From contig CAYWVY010000001.1 of NCBI GenBank assembly GCA_964461885.1, positions 1-64,000 on the forward strand: DNA of 64,000 nt. The letters run 5' to 3'. Positions 33,067 to 41,632 of this stretch are shown piece by piece (positions within the stretch are counted from its first letter, which is position 1; each line of letters begins with the position of its first letter). Source of the stretch: UBA288 sp964461885 (GTDB lineage Archaea; Halobacteriota; Methanomicrobia; Methanomicrobiales; Methanospirillaceae). The notes under the pieces were generated by a model. It made no database searches, was not told where the DNA came from, and was given only the letters and a program-made list of their open reading frames with translations. The translations under genes and the position numbers were made by a program.

Positions 33067-33653
33067 CAGGACCGCTCCGGGCCGGCAAGCCGCTCGAGGG
33101 CCCAGGCCATGTTCCGGCCGAGGGTCCGCATGGTCTGGACTCCCTCCGCGTCGGCGTCGACGTCGCCGGGGGCGAGCCCGATCCCGACGTTCCAGTACGA
33201 GGAGCCGACCACGACCATCTCGCTGATCAGGAAGAGGTGGTTGAGCGTGTCAAAGGCGTGGATGCCCCCCGAGCGCCGGTTCACGACGACGCCGGCCCCG
33301 ACCTTTCGACGGAGCAGGCCGCCGTTCGCGCCCGCGACGTACCCGGCCCGGTCGATAAGGGCCTTCATCTCGCTCGTGACGTCGGCGTAGAACGTCGGGG
33401 AGCCGAGCAGGATCCCGTCGGCGCCGAACATGGTCTCGATGAAACCGTTCATCTCGTCCGTGTCGTTGACGCAGCGGCGATCCCGCCGTTCGAAGCACTT
33501 CTGGCAGGCAAGACAGCCCCGGAGCGGCCGGCCCCCGACGTGGACAAGCTCGGTCTCAATCCCGGCGGCCTCGAGCTCCTCGAGCGCGTACCCGAGCAGG
33601 CGTGCGGTGTTGCCGTCCCGCTTCGGGGACCCGTTGAACGCGGCGACCTTCAT
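33066..33653 (-). CDS. Iron-sulfur flavoprotein (Isf-like NADPH-dependent FMN reductase)
   Basis: 195 aa from ATG 33653, with GAGGAACC upstream. AAFNGSPKRDGNTARLL binds the FMN phosphate, and C47, C50, C53 and C61 (CLACQKCF then C) form the compact cysteine motif of Isf, which binds a 4Fe-4S cluster. GSPTFYADVTSEMKALIDR is the flavodoxin-like signature. In methanogens Isf moves electrons from ferredoxin to oxygen or peroxide; that role is inferred here. Confidence 0.88.
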   Translation of the reverse strand: MKVAAFNGSPKRDGNTARLLGYALEELEAAGIETELVHVGGRPLRGCLACQKCFERRDRRCVNDTDEMNGFIETMFGADGILLGSPTFYADVTSEMKALIDRAGYVAGANGGLLRRKVGAGVVVNRRSGGIHAFDTLNHLFLISEMVVVGSSYWNVGIGLAPGDVDADAEGVQTMRTLGRNMAWALERLAGPERS

Positions 33654-33750
33654 GGTTCCTCGTCCCATGATTGACGCGGAGGGGGTATAAAGGCCGGCCC
33701 GGCGTCTCGTTGGGAGCCTGGAATTGGGCGGGCAGCAGGAGGGACGGTCG

Positions 33751-33960
33751 AGTCCGCGGAGCAGTACAACAGGATCGGGAAGGAGACCGGGTGCTTCGAC
33801 CGGATCTTCCAGAGGTTCCAGCGGCTCCATACCGGGGTGGAGTACCGGGGGACGGGGATCGGCCTCGTCGTGGTCAAGAAGATCGTCGAGCGGCACGGTC
33901 TGGCTCGAGCCGACACCCGGCGAGGGGACGATCCTCTTCTTCATCCTCCCGGCCGCATGA
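33751..33960 (+). pseudogene. Remnant of a histidine kinase C-terminus
   Basis: One frame reads DRIFQRFQRLHTG, then GTGIGLVVVKKIVERHG, the G2 box end of a HATPase domain. After about 33896 the match continues one frame over as TVWLEPTPGEGTILFF and LPAA followed by a stop. There is no start, PAS or HisKA part. The sequence is closest to the C-terminus of the full kinase at 34115-36322, so it may be an old duplication or a relic of a neighbouring kinase. Confidence 0.75.
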
Positions 33961-34114
33961 GCAGGCGAGGGGTTGGCGCGGCCGGCGGCACGAGCCCGCC
34001 CCCAAACATATCGAAAGAAAAATATGCCGCCCGGACTGTTACTGGATATGATCTTAAGGTCCGGGCCGTCGATTCGCTGTTTACACGAATCCCGTTCCGG
34101 CGGGAGAGACCCCC

Positions 34115-36322
34115 ATGGCACACCCTACGATCTCCCTCGACGCCATCCGCCAGCCCGCGTTCCTGTACGACGCTGACGGGGTCGTCTCCGCCGCGAACCG
34201 GGCCGCCGAACGGCTTGTGGGCAGGTCCCCCGTCGGCCTCTCGGCGGAGGGGCTCGCTGAACAGCTCGGGCTCCGCCTCTCCGACGGCCGTCCTCGGGCG
34301 TTCTGCGGGGACACGGTGCGGCAGGCGCTCCTCGGCGAGGAGTCGACGCCGCTGAAGGGGGAGGCTACCGCCGCCGACGGCTCAGTGATCGCCGTGCTGG
34401 TCACCACCTCCCCGATCGGAGGCGACGGCCGAACCGAGGGGGCCCTTTCGGTCTGGCACGACGTGACCGAGACAGAGCGGGTAGAACGAAAGCACGCCTT
34501 CCACGCACTTCTCCTCGACCGGATCCACGACGCCGTGATCGCGACCGATACGGATCTTCGCGTCACGGCCTGGAACCGCGCGGCCGAAGACCTCTATGGC
34601 TGGACTGCGGAGGAGGCGATCGGCCGGTTCGCCCGTGAGGTGACGGGAGCCGTCACCTCCGAGGCGGAACGGCAGGAGCACCTCGCGCAGCTCGGCCGGG
34701 AAGGAGCCCTGCAGCACCGGATCCTCCAGCACCACCGCGACGGCCGTCTCCTGGTCGTCGACGGACGCTCCGCGCCCATCCGCGATTCGATCGGGACGCT
34801 GGTCGGGTACGTCGCCGTGAACCGCGACGTGACCGAGCGGGAGCGGCTGCGCGAAGAACTCGCTGAGACCGAGGCGAAGTACCGCAACCTGGTCGAGCTC
34901 GCCCCGGACGCGATCCTGATCCACTGCGACGGGACGATCGTCTTTGCGAACCCGGCGGCTGTTGCCATGCTCGGCATCGACGGCCCGGACGAGATCGTCG
35001 GCCGGCAGATCCTCGATATCGTCCATCCCAGGACACGGGAGCACGTGGAATGGAACATCGAGGCGGACCTGCGCGGCGAGCGGAGCCCGCTCACCACGGT
35101 GGACATCCTCCGCCCCGATGGGACGACGATCACGGTGCAGGGGCGCGGGGCCATGATCCCGTACGGCGGGCATCCCGCGATCCAGGTGGTCCTCCGCGAC
35201 GTCACCGAGGAGATGCGGGCCGAGGCCGCGCTTCGCGAGAGCGAGGAGCGGCTGCGGAACGTGCTCGCCCTCTCGCTCGATGCCATTTACCGGAAGGACC
35301 TCGTCACCGGTCGCTACGACTACATCAGCCCGGTCAACGAGCAGATCACCGGCTACTGCCCGGAAGAGTTCGCGACCTTCTCCCTGGAGGCGTACGATGA
35401 CATGGTTCACCCCGAGGACCGCGCCCGGGTCAGGGATGCCCTCACCAGGCGGCGGGGGAGCCACAGCGGAACGATCGAGTACCGGTTCCGGTGCCAGGAC
35501 GGGAGCTACCGCTGGCTCGCGGACCACTTCCTGGCCCAGACGGATGAAGAAGGTCGGCCGCGCTCGGTCACCGGCGTGGTCCGCGATGTCACAAAGCAGT
35601 GGGAGGACCAGGAGTCCATCCTGCGGTTCGCCGACGACCTGAAACGGTCGAACGAGGAGCTGCAGCGATTCGCGTACGTGGCGAGCCACGACCTGCAGGA
35701 GCCGCTGCGGTCCATCGTCTCGTTCTCGCAGCTCCTCGAGCGGAGGCTGGCCGGTCACGCGGACAAGGACGTCGGGGAGTTCCTGGAGTTCATCATCGAG
35801 GGCGGCGTCCGCATGCAGGCCCTGATCCTGGACCTGCTCCAGATCTCCCGGCTCGAGACGCAGGCACGGCCCCCGCAGCCGACCGACGCGGGACAGATCG
35901 TCGCCAGCGTCCTCTCCTCGCTCGAGACCGCGATCTGCGAGGCCGGCGCAACGATCGCGGTCGGCCCGATGCCGACGGTCATGGCCGATCGGACGCAGCT
36001 CGAACAGGTCTTTTCGAACCTGGTCGGCAACGCCCTGAAGTACCGCCGGCAGGAGGTGCCGCTCGAGATCCGCATCTCCGCAGACCGGACGAACGGGTCC
36101 TGGCAGTTCGCCGTGGCAGACAACGGGATCGGGATCGAGGCCCAGTACTTCGAGCGCATCTTCGTGATCTTCCAGCGCCTTCACACGAAGGAACGGTACG
36201 AAGGGACGGGGATCGGCCTTGCCGTGGTCAAGAAGATCGTCGAACGGCACGGCGGACGCTGCTGGGTGGCGTCGGAACCGGGCGAGGGGTCGACTTTCTT
36301 GTTCACCCTCCCCGCGGCCTGA
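34115..36322 (+). CDS. Multi-PAS sensor histidine kinase
   Basis: 735 aa, soluble. Four PAS-type domains fill residues 1-505; the first begins AIRQPAFLYDADGVVSAANR and the last ends with a PAC motif near YRWLADHFLAQTDEEG and SVTGVVRDVT. A HisKA region follows with VASHDLQEPLRSI (H525), then a HATPase with FSNLVGNALKYR, VADNGIGIE and GTGIGLAVVKK. No membrane segments, so it senses an intracellular signal. No response regulator is adjacent; orphan kinases are common in Methanomicrobiales. Confidence 0.93.
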   Translation: MAHPTISLDAIRQPAFLYDADGVVSAANRAAERLVGRSPVGLSAEGLAEQLGLRLSDGRPRAFCGDTVRQALLGEESTPLKGEATAADGSVIAVLVTTSPIGGDGRTEGALSVWHDVTETERVERKHAFHALLLDRIHDAVIATDTDLRVTAWNRAAEDLYGWTAEEAIGRFAREVTGAVTSEAERQEHLAQLGREGALQHRILQHHRDGRLLVVDGRSAPIRDSIGTLVGYVAVNRDVTERERLREELAETEAKYRNLVELAPDAILIHCDGTIVFANPAAVAMLGIDGPDEIVGRQILDIVHPRTREHVEWNIEADLRGERSPLTTVDILRPDGTTITVQGRGAMIPYGGHPAIQVVLRDVTEEMRAEAALRESEERLRNVLALSLDAIYRKDLVTGRYDYISPVNEQITGYCPEEFATFSLEAYDDMVHPEDRARVRDALTRRRGSHSGTIEYRFRCQDGSYRWLADHFLAQTDEEGRPRSVTGVVRDVTKQWEDQESILRFADDLKRSNEELQRFAYVASHDLQEPLRSIVSFSQLLERRLAGHADKDVGEFLEFIIEGGVRMQALILDLLQISRLETQARPPQPTDAGQIVASVLSSLETAICEAGATIAVGPMPTVMADRTQLEQVFSNLVGNALKYRRQEVPLEIRISADRTNGSWQFAVADNGIGIEAQYFERIFVIFQRLHTKERYEGTGIGLAVVKKIVERHGGRCWVASEPGEGSTFLFTLPAA

Positions 36323-36439
36323 TCCACTGTCATTCACGATTGTCTGAGGTGGGGATACCCCCGGTACCCTGTCTCGCCGGCCCTGCATCGATCCGCTTGT
36401 CGGGCGATCCCGGATTTGGAACGGTCCGACCCTATTGCA

Positions 36440-37004
36440 TTCGCACGGGCCCTGGTGAGCGTGACGGCCCTCCTGAAATGGGCCGGCGTGACTCCGTCCT
36501 CGCGGCCGTTCAAGAGTCGACGCGGACCAGTCCCCCCGCCCCCTTCCGGCGGGCGAGATCTATTCGCCCGCGTTGCCGAAGGACGCCCCGGCGCTCGCAA
36601 CCCTGTACCGGGTGGCCGTCATCGCCACGTGCTTTTTTCTCATTTGGTACGGGGCCTGTACCCGGGAGACGATGGAGCACAGCGCCCGCAACTCCTGCGT
36701 CCGCCTCGGAGTGACGATCGCCGCCGTCTCCTCAGCGGAGGTGCATGCGGGGGAGGAGCACGTCGAGATGACGGATTTCGCCACCCGCCCGGAGTACCGG
36801 GGGCACGGCCGCTCCGGGTACCTGCGCCCCGGATGGAGGCGGCGATGGGATTGGCCGGGATCGGAACGCCGCACGCCATCGCCTGCGCCGAAACCCCAAG
36901 CGTGGGCCGGGTATTCGCGCGGGGGAACCCCTGTCAACAACACCGGGACCTCCGGTGGTCTGGAGAGCATGTCTGTCTGGCGTGGACCGACGACAGGTCG
37001 CTGA
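36440..37004 (+). pseudogene. ablB: Decayed beta-lysine N6-acetyltransferase (ablB)
   Basis: The longest readable piece (36550-36840) gives EIYSPALPKDAPALATLYR, EMTDFATRPEYRGHGRSGYL: the GNAT core of AblB. The frame is lost near 36840; a piece in another frame reads GIGTPHAIACAETPSVGRVF and the original frame recovers as GGTPVNNTGTSGGLESMSVW, the AblB C-terminus. At least two frameshifts and several substitutions are present. Upstream codons around 36490 read DSVLAAVQESTR, possibly the linker before the GNAT domain. No ablA is nearby. Confidence 0.72.
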
Positions 37005-37150
37005 ACGCCCGCGGGTCCTGTCACGCGACAAAAAACTGTATCCGGCCGGCGACCTGGGGACAGGAGCTCCTGTGCGCAGGATTTCCGCGGTCCGACAGAA
37101 GCGGGTGTATACAGGCTGTATCGACAATTGGGTGGCTATACGGACCAAAA

Positions 37151-37159
37151 ATTTAAAAC
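37151..37159 (+). promoter_or_regulatory. TATA box of pdaD
   Basis: ATTTAAAAC is centred about 30 bases before ATG 37185, preceded by an A-rich run. The spacing fits a nearly leaderless transcript. Confidence 0.5.
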
Positions 37160-37184
37160 ACCTGGGGGGCCGATTAGCTCCCAT

Positions 37185-37730
37185 ATGGTTGTTCCGACGA
37201 AGGTCTTCTTCACCAGTGGCGTCGGCGTGCACAAAGACCGCCTCGCGTCGTTCGAACTCGCGCTGCGTCAGGCGGGAATCGAACGATGCAACCTCGTCTA
37301 TGTCTCGTCCATCTTCCCTCCCCACGCGAAGGAGGTTCCGCGGAACGAAGGGCTCAACGCGATCCAGCCCGGCCAGATCGTCTACTGCGTGATGGCGCGG
37401 AACGAGACAAACGAGTCGACCCGGCTGGTCTCAGCAGCCATCGGCCTTGCGGTGCCGCGCGAGGCCCATGCTTACGGCTATCTCTCTGAGCACCACGCCT
37501 TCGGCGAGAGCGAGGAGATATCCGGGGAATATGCCGAGGACCTGGCGGCCACCATGCTCGCGACCACGCTCGGTATAGCCTTCGATCCCGACTGCGCCTG
37601 GCAGGAGCGCGAGCAGATCTACAAGGCGAGCGGCCAGATCATCGAGACGAAGAACATCTGCCAGGCGGCCCAGGGCAACCCGAACGGGCTCTGGACGACC
37701 GTGATCGCGGCCGCAGTCTTCATCATCTGA
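37185..37730 (+). CDS. pdaD: Pyruvoyl-dependent arginine decarboxylase
   Basis: 181 aa from ATG 37185. VPTKVFFTSGVGVHKDRLAS opens the protein and NLVYVSSIFPPHAKE carries the self-cleavage site between S41 and S42, which makes the beta chain and an alpha chain with an N-terminal pyruvoyl group. EAHAYGYLSEHHAFGE and the C-terminal IAAAVFII are family features. It decarboxylates arginine to agmatine for polyamine (and agmatidine) synthesis. Confidence 0.94.
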   Translation: MVVPTKVFFTSGVGVHKDRLASFELALRQAGIERCNLVYVSSIFPPHAKEVPRNEGLNAIQPGQIVYCVMARNETNESTRLVSAAIGLAVPREAHAYGYLSEHHAFGESEEISGEYAEDLAATMLATTLGIAFDPDCAWQEREQIYKASGQIIETKNICQAAQGNPNGLWTTVIAAAVFII

Positions 37731-37826
37731 TCCCCTCCCTTTTCTGAGCAGCGCCCGGTGCAAGGAGCACACGCTGCAACAACTTTATATCTTTATGAAT
37801 CTTTGCAGGTGCTGGTGAAATCCAGT

Positions 37827-39167
37827 ATGGCAGAAACTCAGAAGGAGAAGGAGGGCCGGCTCCGCCGGGAGGCCGAGGCCAAGGCCAAGGCTCGGACCGG
37901 CGGGGACACGAGCTTCGTGGCCGTGAACACGCTCCCCAGAAAGGAGACGGCCACGACAGCGACCGGGATGAAGGAGACGGCGCGCACGGAGCCCCGCTCG
38001 ACGACCGAGAAGATCGGGGCGACCCTCCACGAAGCCAAGGAGGATGTCAAGGAGGCGCTCACGCCCGACCGGGCCGAGACAGGCCGGCCCGGGACGATCC
38101 CCCCGCCGGCTCGCACGACCTCGACAGCAACCAGCGGCACAACCCGCGAGGCGGACTGGGAGACGATCCGGCACCCCGGCATGGAGCCCTGCGACGAGGA
38201 TCCGTACGGCACGCGACCGGTATCGGAGCTGGCGAAGCCCTCCGAGGTCACGGACAAAGCGGACCTCGCCGCGGTCCGGATGATGGAGCGGGAGAAGGCC
38301 GGCCGAGAACAGATGGACCGCGAGAGGATCATGACGACGGCCACCACGGAGGCGGCGGCGGCCCGCGCCGCGCTGGCCTCGAAGGAGACGACGCCGGCGG
38401 AGTTCGAGGCCGAGCGTGAGCGGATGAAGGCCGGCGCGGGCGAGGAGATGGCGCCGGCGGGCACGCAGGGCCAGCACTGGAGCGGCGAGCCCTGGGCCAA
38501 GAACCCGAAGGTCGGCGGCAAGGAGACTGCCGAGGCGGAGGCCGAGGCCGCCCGCGGCAGGATGATGACCGGGCCCGCAGTGGCTGGTGCGACCGCGATG
38601 ACGCCGGCGGAGATCGAGGCCGAACGCGAGCGGCGGATGAAGACCGGGGCCGTGGTGGGCGGTGCGGCCCTGGCCGCCGGCGCGGCCGCGAAGCGGATCT
38701 CGCCCGAGGCGGGCGAGCGGACCACGCGGCAGGGCGCCGCGATCGATACGGAGCGGCCGGTGACCGGTACGGTCGCCCCCCCGACCACGACAACGCCCCC
38801 GCGGGACACCCGGACGGTGGACGAGCGCACCCGCAGGCACGCCGAGGACCCGAGCGTCCACCCCGACTGGGAGACCCAGCCGCAGATCAACGCCCCCATG
38901 GATGTCGGCATCCCGACTGCTGAGGGGCAGGCCGACGCCGCACGGATCCGGGCGGGCCGGCGCCGGAGTGACGAGGCCGAGGAGCCCCGGCTCGACCGCC
39001 GCGGGGGCGATATCGAGACACCCCTGGCGAGCGGAGCCCGGGTTACCAAGACGACAAGGGACGACCGGGGAACGCTCGAGAAGATGAAGGACACGGCCGT
39101 CGGGGCCAAGGAGGACACCAAGGCGAAGATGCGCGATATCAAGGAGGACGTCAACCGCAAGATCTGA
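37827..39167 (+). CDS. Large highly charged disordered protein with LEA-like features
   Basis: 446 aa from ATG 37827. Composition is dominated by Ala, Glu, Lys, Arg, Thr and Pro with almost no aromatic or Cys residues. Imperfect repeats include TTPAEFEAERERMKAGAG and MTPAEIEAERERRMKTGA, and the C-terminus (EKMKDTAVGAKEDTKAKM) has amphipathic 11-residue periodicity as in LEA or YtxH/CsbD-like stress proteins. No globular domain is recognised except a short GAALAAGAAA stretch. A TTTATAT box lies near 37781. A desiccation or osmotic role is a guess. Confidence 0.7.
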   Translation: MAETQKEKEGRLRREAEAKAKARTGGDTSFVAVNTLPRKETATTATGMKETARTEPRSTTEKIGATLHEAKEDVKEALTPDRAETGRPGTIPPPARTTSTATSGTTREADWETIRHPGMEPCDEDPYGTRPVSELAKPSEVTDKADLAAVRMMEREKAGREQMDRERIMTTATTEAAAARAALASKETTPAEFEAERERMKAGAGEEMAPAGTQGQHWSGEPWAKNPKVGGKETAEAEAEAARGRMMTGPAVAGATAMTPAEIEAERERRMKTGAVVGGAALAAGAAAKRISPEAGERTTRQGAAIDTERPVTGTVAPPTTTTPPRDTRTVDERTRRHAEDPSVHPDWETQPQINAPMDVGIPTAEGQADAARIRAGRRRSDEAEEPRLDRRGGDIETPLASGARVTKTTRDDRGTLEKMKDTAVGAKEDTKAKMRDIKEDVNRKI

Positions 39168-39245
39168 GTGCACACATCCCCTACACGTCTCTTTTTCCGG
39201 GGCACGGTTATCCCGTCCGCACGCCTACCTCGTTGCTGGTAGCTC

Positions 39246-40139
39246 ATGGAGAGAACGACCCTCGTCCTGCTCGGCCTCAGCCTGATCGTCATCGCCGCGG
39301 CCATCGGTGCCGGCTGCACGAACACTTCCGCTCCCGGCAGGAGCGCCGCCGCGACCCCGGCGGCCATCCAGACGCAGGAGACGCTTTCGGCGCCGGCAAC
39401 GCTCGCGCCCAACGCCGCGCTCGAAGCGGTGCGAGAGAGCGCCCAGGCCGCGCTCGACCGGTTCGACCGCGATACGGCGACTGCCGCGCAGGCGCTCGGG
39501 CCGACGGACATGGCAGGTGACGAGGCCAGGCGCGTCCTCCGCGAGCTCGCGCTCGCCTCGCCGGCCGTGATCGACGCGACGGCCGTCTCGAGGGACGGGA
39601 TCATGCTGACCGTCGAACCGGCCGAGTACGTTTCTGCCGAGGGGACGGACATCGGCGACCAGGAGCAGGTCCGGCGCCTCCGCAAGACGCAGAAGCCTGT
39701 GATGAGCCGTGTCTTCAGGACCGTCGAGGGCGTGAACGCGACCGATCTCGAGCACCCGGTCTTCGCACCGTCCGGAGAGTTCAACGGCTCGGCCAGCCTC
39801 CTCTTCAACCCCACGGTCCTGCTGACCATGGCCGTGCAGGAGGCCCTCGCCGGCAGGACGGCCGAAGTCTTCGTGATTGATACGGACGGATTGATGCTGT
39901 ACGATAGCGACGCGGCCGAGGTCGGGACGTATACCTTCTCGGACCCGATGTACGCGAACAACCTCGAGCTCCTGACCATCGCCGAACGGATGCGGACCGA
40001 GCCGGAGGGCACCGGGTCCTACACCTTCGCGGCCGAGGGCTCGGCCGAGCCGGTTTACAAGGAGGTCGCATGGGTCTCGGTCGGGCTGCACGGGACTGAA
40101 TGGCGGGTCGCCGCGGTGAACGCGACGCCCGCGGCCTGA
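39246..40139 (+). CDS. Cache-domain lipoprotein
   Basis: 297 aa. The N-terminal helix ends in the lipobox-like AAIGAGC, with C24 as the likely anchor. After a Thr/Ala/Pro linker comes an extracellular dCache/PAS-like sensor fold: SPAVIDATAVSRDG, GTDIGDQEQVRRL and VFVIDTDGLMLYDSD with GTYTFSDPMY are typical. It binds a small ligand outside the cell; no signalling domain is attached, so it may act with a separate receptor or transporter. Confidence 0.82.
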   Translation: MERTTLVLLGLSLIVIAAAIGAGCTNTSAPGRSAAATPAAIQTQETLSAPATLAPNAALEAVRESAQAALDRFDRDTATAAQALGPTDMAGDEARRVLRELALASPAVIDATAVSRDGIMLTVEPAEYVSAEGTDIGDQEQVRRLRKTQKPVMSRVFRTVEGVNATDLEHPVFAPSGEFNGSASLLFNPTVLLTMAVQEALAGRTAEVFVIDTDGLMLYDSDAAEVGTYTFSDPMYANNLELLTIAERMRTEPEGTGSYTFAAEGSAEPVYKEVAWVSVGLHGTEWRVAAVNATPAA

Positions 40140-40199
40140 ACAGCCCGCTTCACTCTCCTTTTGACCTTTTCTGGGCGCAAGGACGAGATCAACCGCAGC

Positions 40200-40211
40200 T
40201 TCGTTAACGAA
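40200..40211. promoter_or_regulatory. Perfect 12-base palindrome upstream of thiC
   Basis: TTCGTTAACGAA lies 90 bases before the thiC start and is followed by a second small inverted repeat (CAAG TTTG CTTG, 40215-40226). It may be an operator for thiamin-dependent or other regulation. Confidence 0.35.
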
Positions 40212-40260
40212 AACAAGTTTGCTTGCGGAGAAGACAACCTGAATTTCGCCCGCGATCGGT

Positions 40261-40285
40261 AAAAGGAGCCTTTATCTCCTCTTTT
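40261..40285 (+). promoter_or_regulatory. thiC TATA region inside an imperfect inverted repeat
   Basis: AAAAGGAG (40261-40268) and CTCCTCTTTT (40276-40285) flank CCTTTAT. The TTTATC element sits about 28 bases before ATG 40301, fitting a leaderless transcript whose TATA lies in the repeat. Confidence 0.4.
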
Positions 40286-40300
40286 CACCCAAACTTCCGC

Positions 40301-41575
40301 ATGAGTCTGGTGCTCGACGCGAAGAAGGGGATCATCACTGAGGAGATCAGGGAGGTCGCACGACAGGAGGAGCTCGACCCGGAGTTCGTCCGGCGCGGCG
40401 TCGCGGGCGGCCACATCGTCATTCCCGTCTCGCCGTACCGGGACGTCCGGCTCTGCGGGATCGGCGAGGGCCTCCGTACCAAGGTGAACGCATCCATCGG
40501 GACCTCATCGGACCTGGTCGACATCGACGTCGAGGTCGAGAAGGCCCGGCAGGCCGAGCTCGCCGGTGCCGACACCCTGATGGAGCTCTCCACCGGCGGC
40601 GACCTCGTCGAGATCCGGCGGCGCGTTATCGAGTCGACGCCCCTCTCCGTCGGCTCCGTGCCGCTCTACCAGGCCTTTATCGAGGCCGCCCACCGCGACG
40701 GCGCGGTCGTCCACATGAACGAGGACGACCTCTTCCGGATCACGGCCGAGCAGGCGAAGGCCGGCACGAACTTCATGGCGATCCACACCGGGATAAACTC
40801 GGAGACCATGAAGCGCCTGCAGAACCAGGGCCGGCACGGCGGGCTCGTCTCGCGCGGCGGCGCGTTCATGACGGCCTGGATGCTCCACAACGAGAAGGAG
40901 AACCCGCTCTACGCCGAGTTCGACTACCTCTGCGAGATCATGATGGAGCACGAGGTCACGCTCTCCATGGGCAACGGCATGCGGGCCGGCGCGATCCACG
41001 ACGCGACCGACCGGGCGGCCATCCAGGAGCTGCTCATCAACGCCGAGCTCGCGGACAAGGCACACGACCTGGGCATCCAGGTGATCGTCGAGGGGCCGGG
41101 CCACATCCCGATCGACGAGATCCAGGCGAACGTGATCCTCCAGAAGCGCGTCACGAACCGGAAGCCGTTCTACATGCTCGGCCCGCTCGTGACCGACATC
41201 GCGCCGGGATACGACGACCGCGTTGCGATGATCGGCGCATCGCTCTCGTCGTCGTACGGCGCGGACTTCATCTGCTACGTGACGCCGGCCGAGCACCTGG
41301 CCCTCCCGACGCCCGAAGAGGTCTACGAGGGGGTCATCTCGAGTCGGATCGCCGCCCACGTCGGGGACATGGTCAAACTCGGCAAGCGCGACGACGACCT
41401 CGAGATGGGCCATGCCCGCCGGGACCTCGATTGGGAGCGGCAGTACGCGGTCGCGCTCAACCCGGAGCGGGCCCGGGCGATCCGCAACTCGCGAAGCCCG
41501 GCCGACTCGGACGCCTGCACCATGTGCGGCGACTACTGCGCCCTCAAGATCGTCTCGAAGCACTTCGCTTTCTAA
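40301..41575 (+). CDS. thiC: Phosphomethylpyrimidine synthase ThiC
   Basis: 424 aa from ATG 40301, length of archaeal ThiC. The radical-SAM TIM barrel includes TLMELSTGGDL, FMAIHTGINSE, EVTLSMGNGMRAG and IQVIVEGPGHIPIDEI, and the C-terminal cluster motif is CTMCGDYC (CX2CX3C as read here). The enzyme converts AIR to HMP phosphate for thiamin. The start has no Shine-Dalgarno site, in keeping with the close TATA-like element. Confidence 0.95.
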   Translation: MSLVLDAKKGIITEEIREVARQEELDPEFVRRGVAGGHIVIPVSPYRDVRLCGIGEGLRTKVNASIGTSSDLVDIDVEVEKARQAELAGADTLMELSTGGDLVEIRRRVIESTPLSVGSVPLYQAFIEAAHRDGAVVHMNEDDLFRITAEQAKAGTNFMAIHTGINSETMKRLQNQGRHGGLVSRGGAFMTAWMLHNEKENPLYAEFDYLCEIMMEHEVTLSMGNGMRAGAIHDATDRAAIQELLINAELADKAHDLGIQVIVEGPGHIPIDEIQANVILQKRVTNRKPFYMLGPLVTDIAPGYDDRVAMIGASLSSSYGADFICYVTPAEHLALPTPEEVYEGVISSRIAAHVGDMVKLGKRDDDLEMGHARRDLDWERQYAVALNPERARAIRNSRSPADSDACTMCGDYCALKIVSKHFAF

Positions 41576-41578
41576 CCC

Positions 41579-41586
41579 TTTTTTTT
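41579..41586 (+). terminator. Oligo-T terminator after thiC
   Basis: Eight consecutive T residues four bases after the thiC stop codon, a typical archaeal termination signal. Confidence 0.6.
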
Positions 41587-41632
41587 GACCGCGACGTTTT
41601 TCCCTGTTGGAGGGGGGGGCCGTGATGGTCCC

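Noticed and set aside
34030..34065. CCCGGAC/GTCCGGG inverted repeat before the PAS kinase
   Set aside because: Seven-base arms with a 22-base loop in high-GC DNA are likely chance.
36323..37184. A structured RNA in the long gap before pdaD
   Set aside because: Most of the gap is explained by the ablB remnant; the rest has only a TATA region and no stable conserved-looking fold.
37838..40012. A 724-codon minus-strand frame opposite the disordered protein and Cache lipoprotein
   Set aside because: Ser/Ala/Arg-rich shadow of a GC-rich region; the plus-strand genes have a promoter, signal peptide and domains.
40140..40300. TPP riboswitch upstream of thiC
   Set aside because: The conserved CTGAGA and thi-box helices are not present, and the start appears leaderless.
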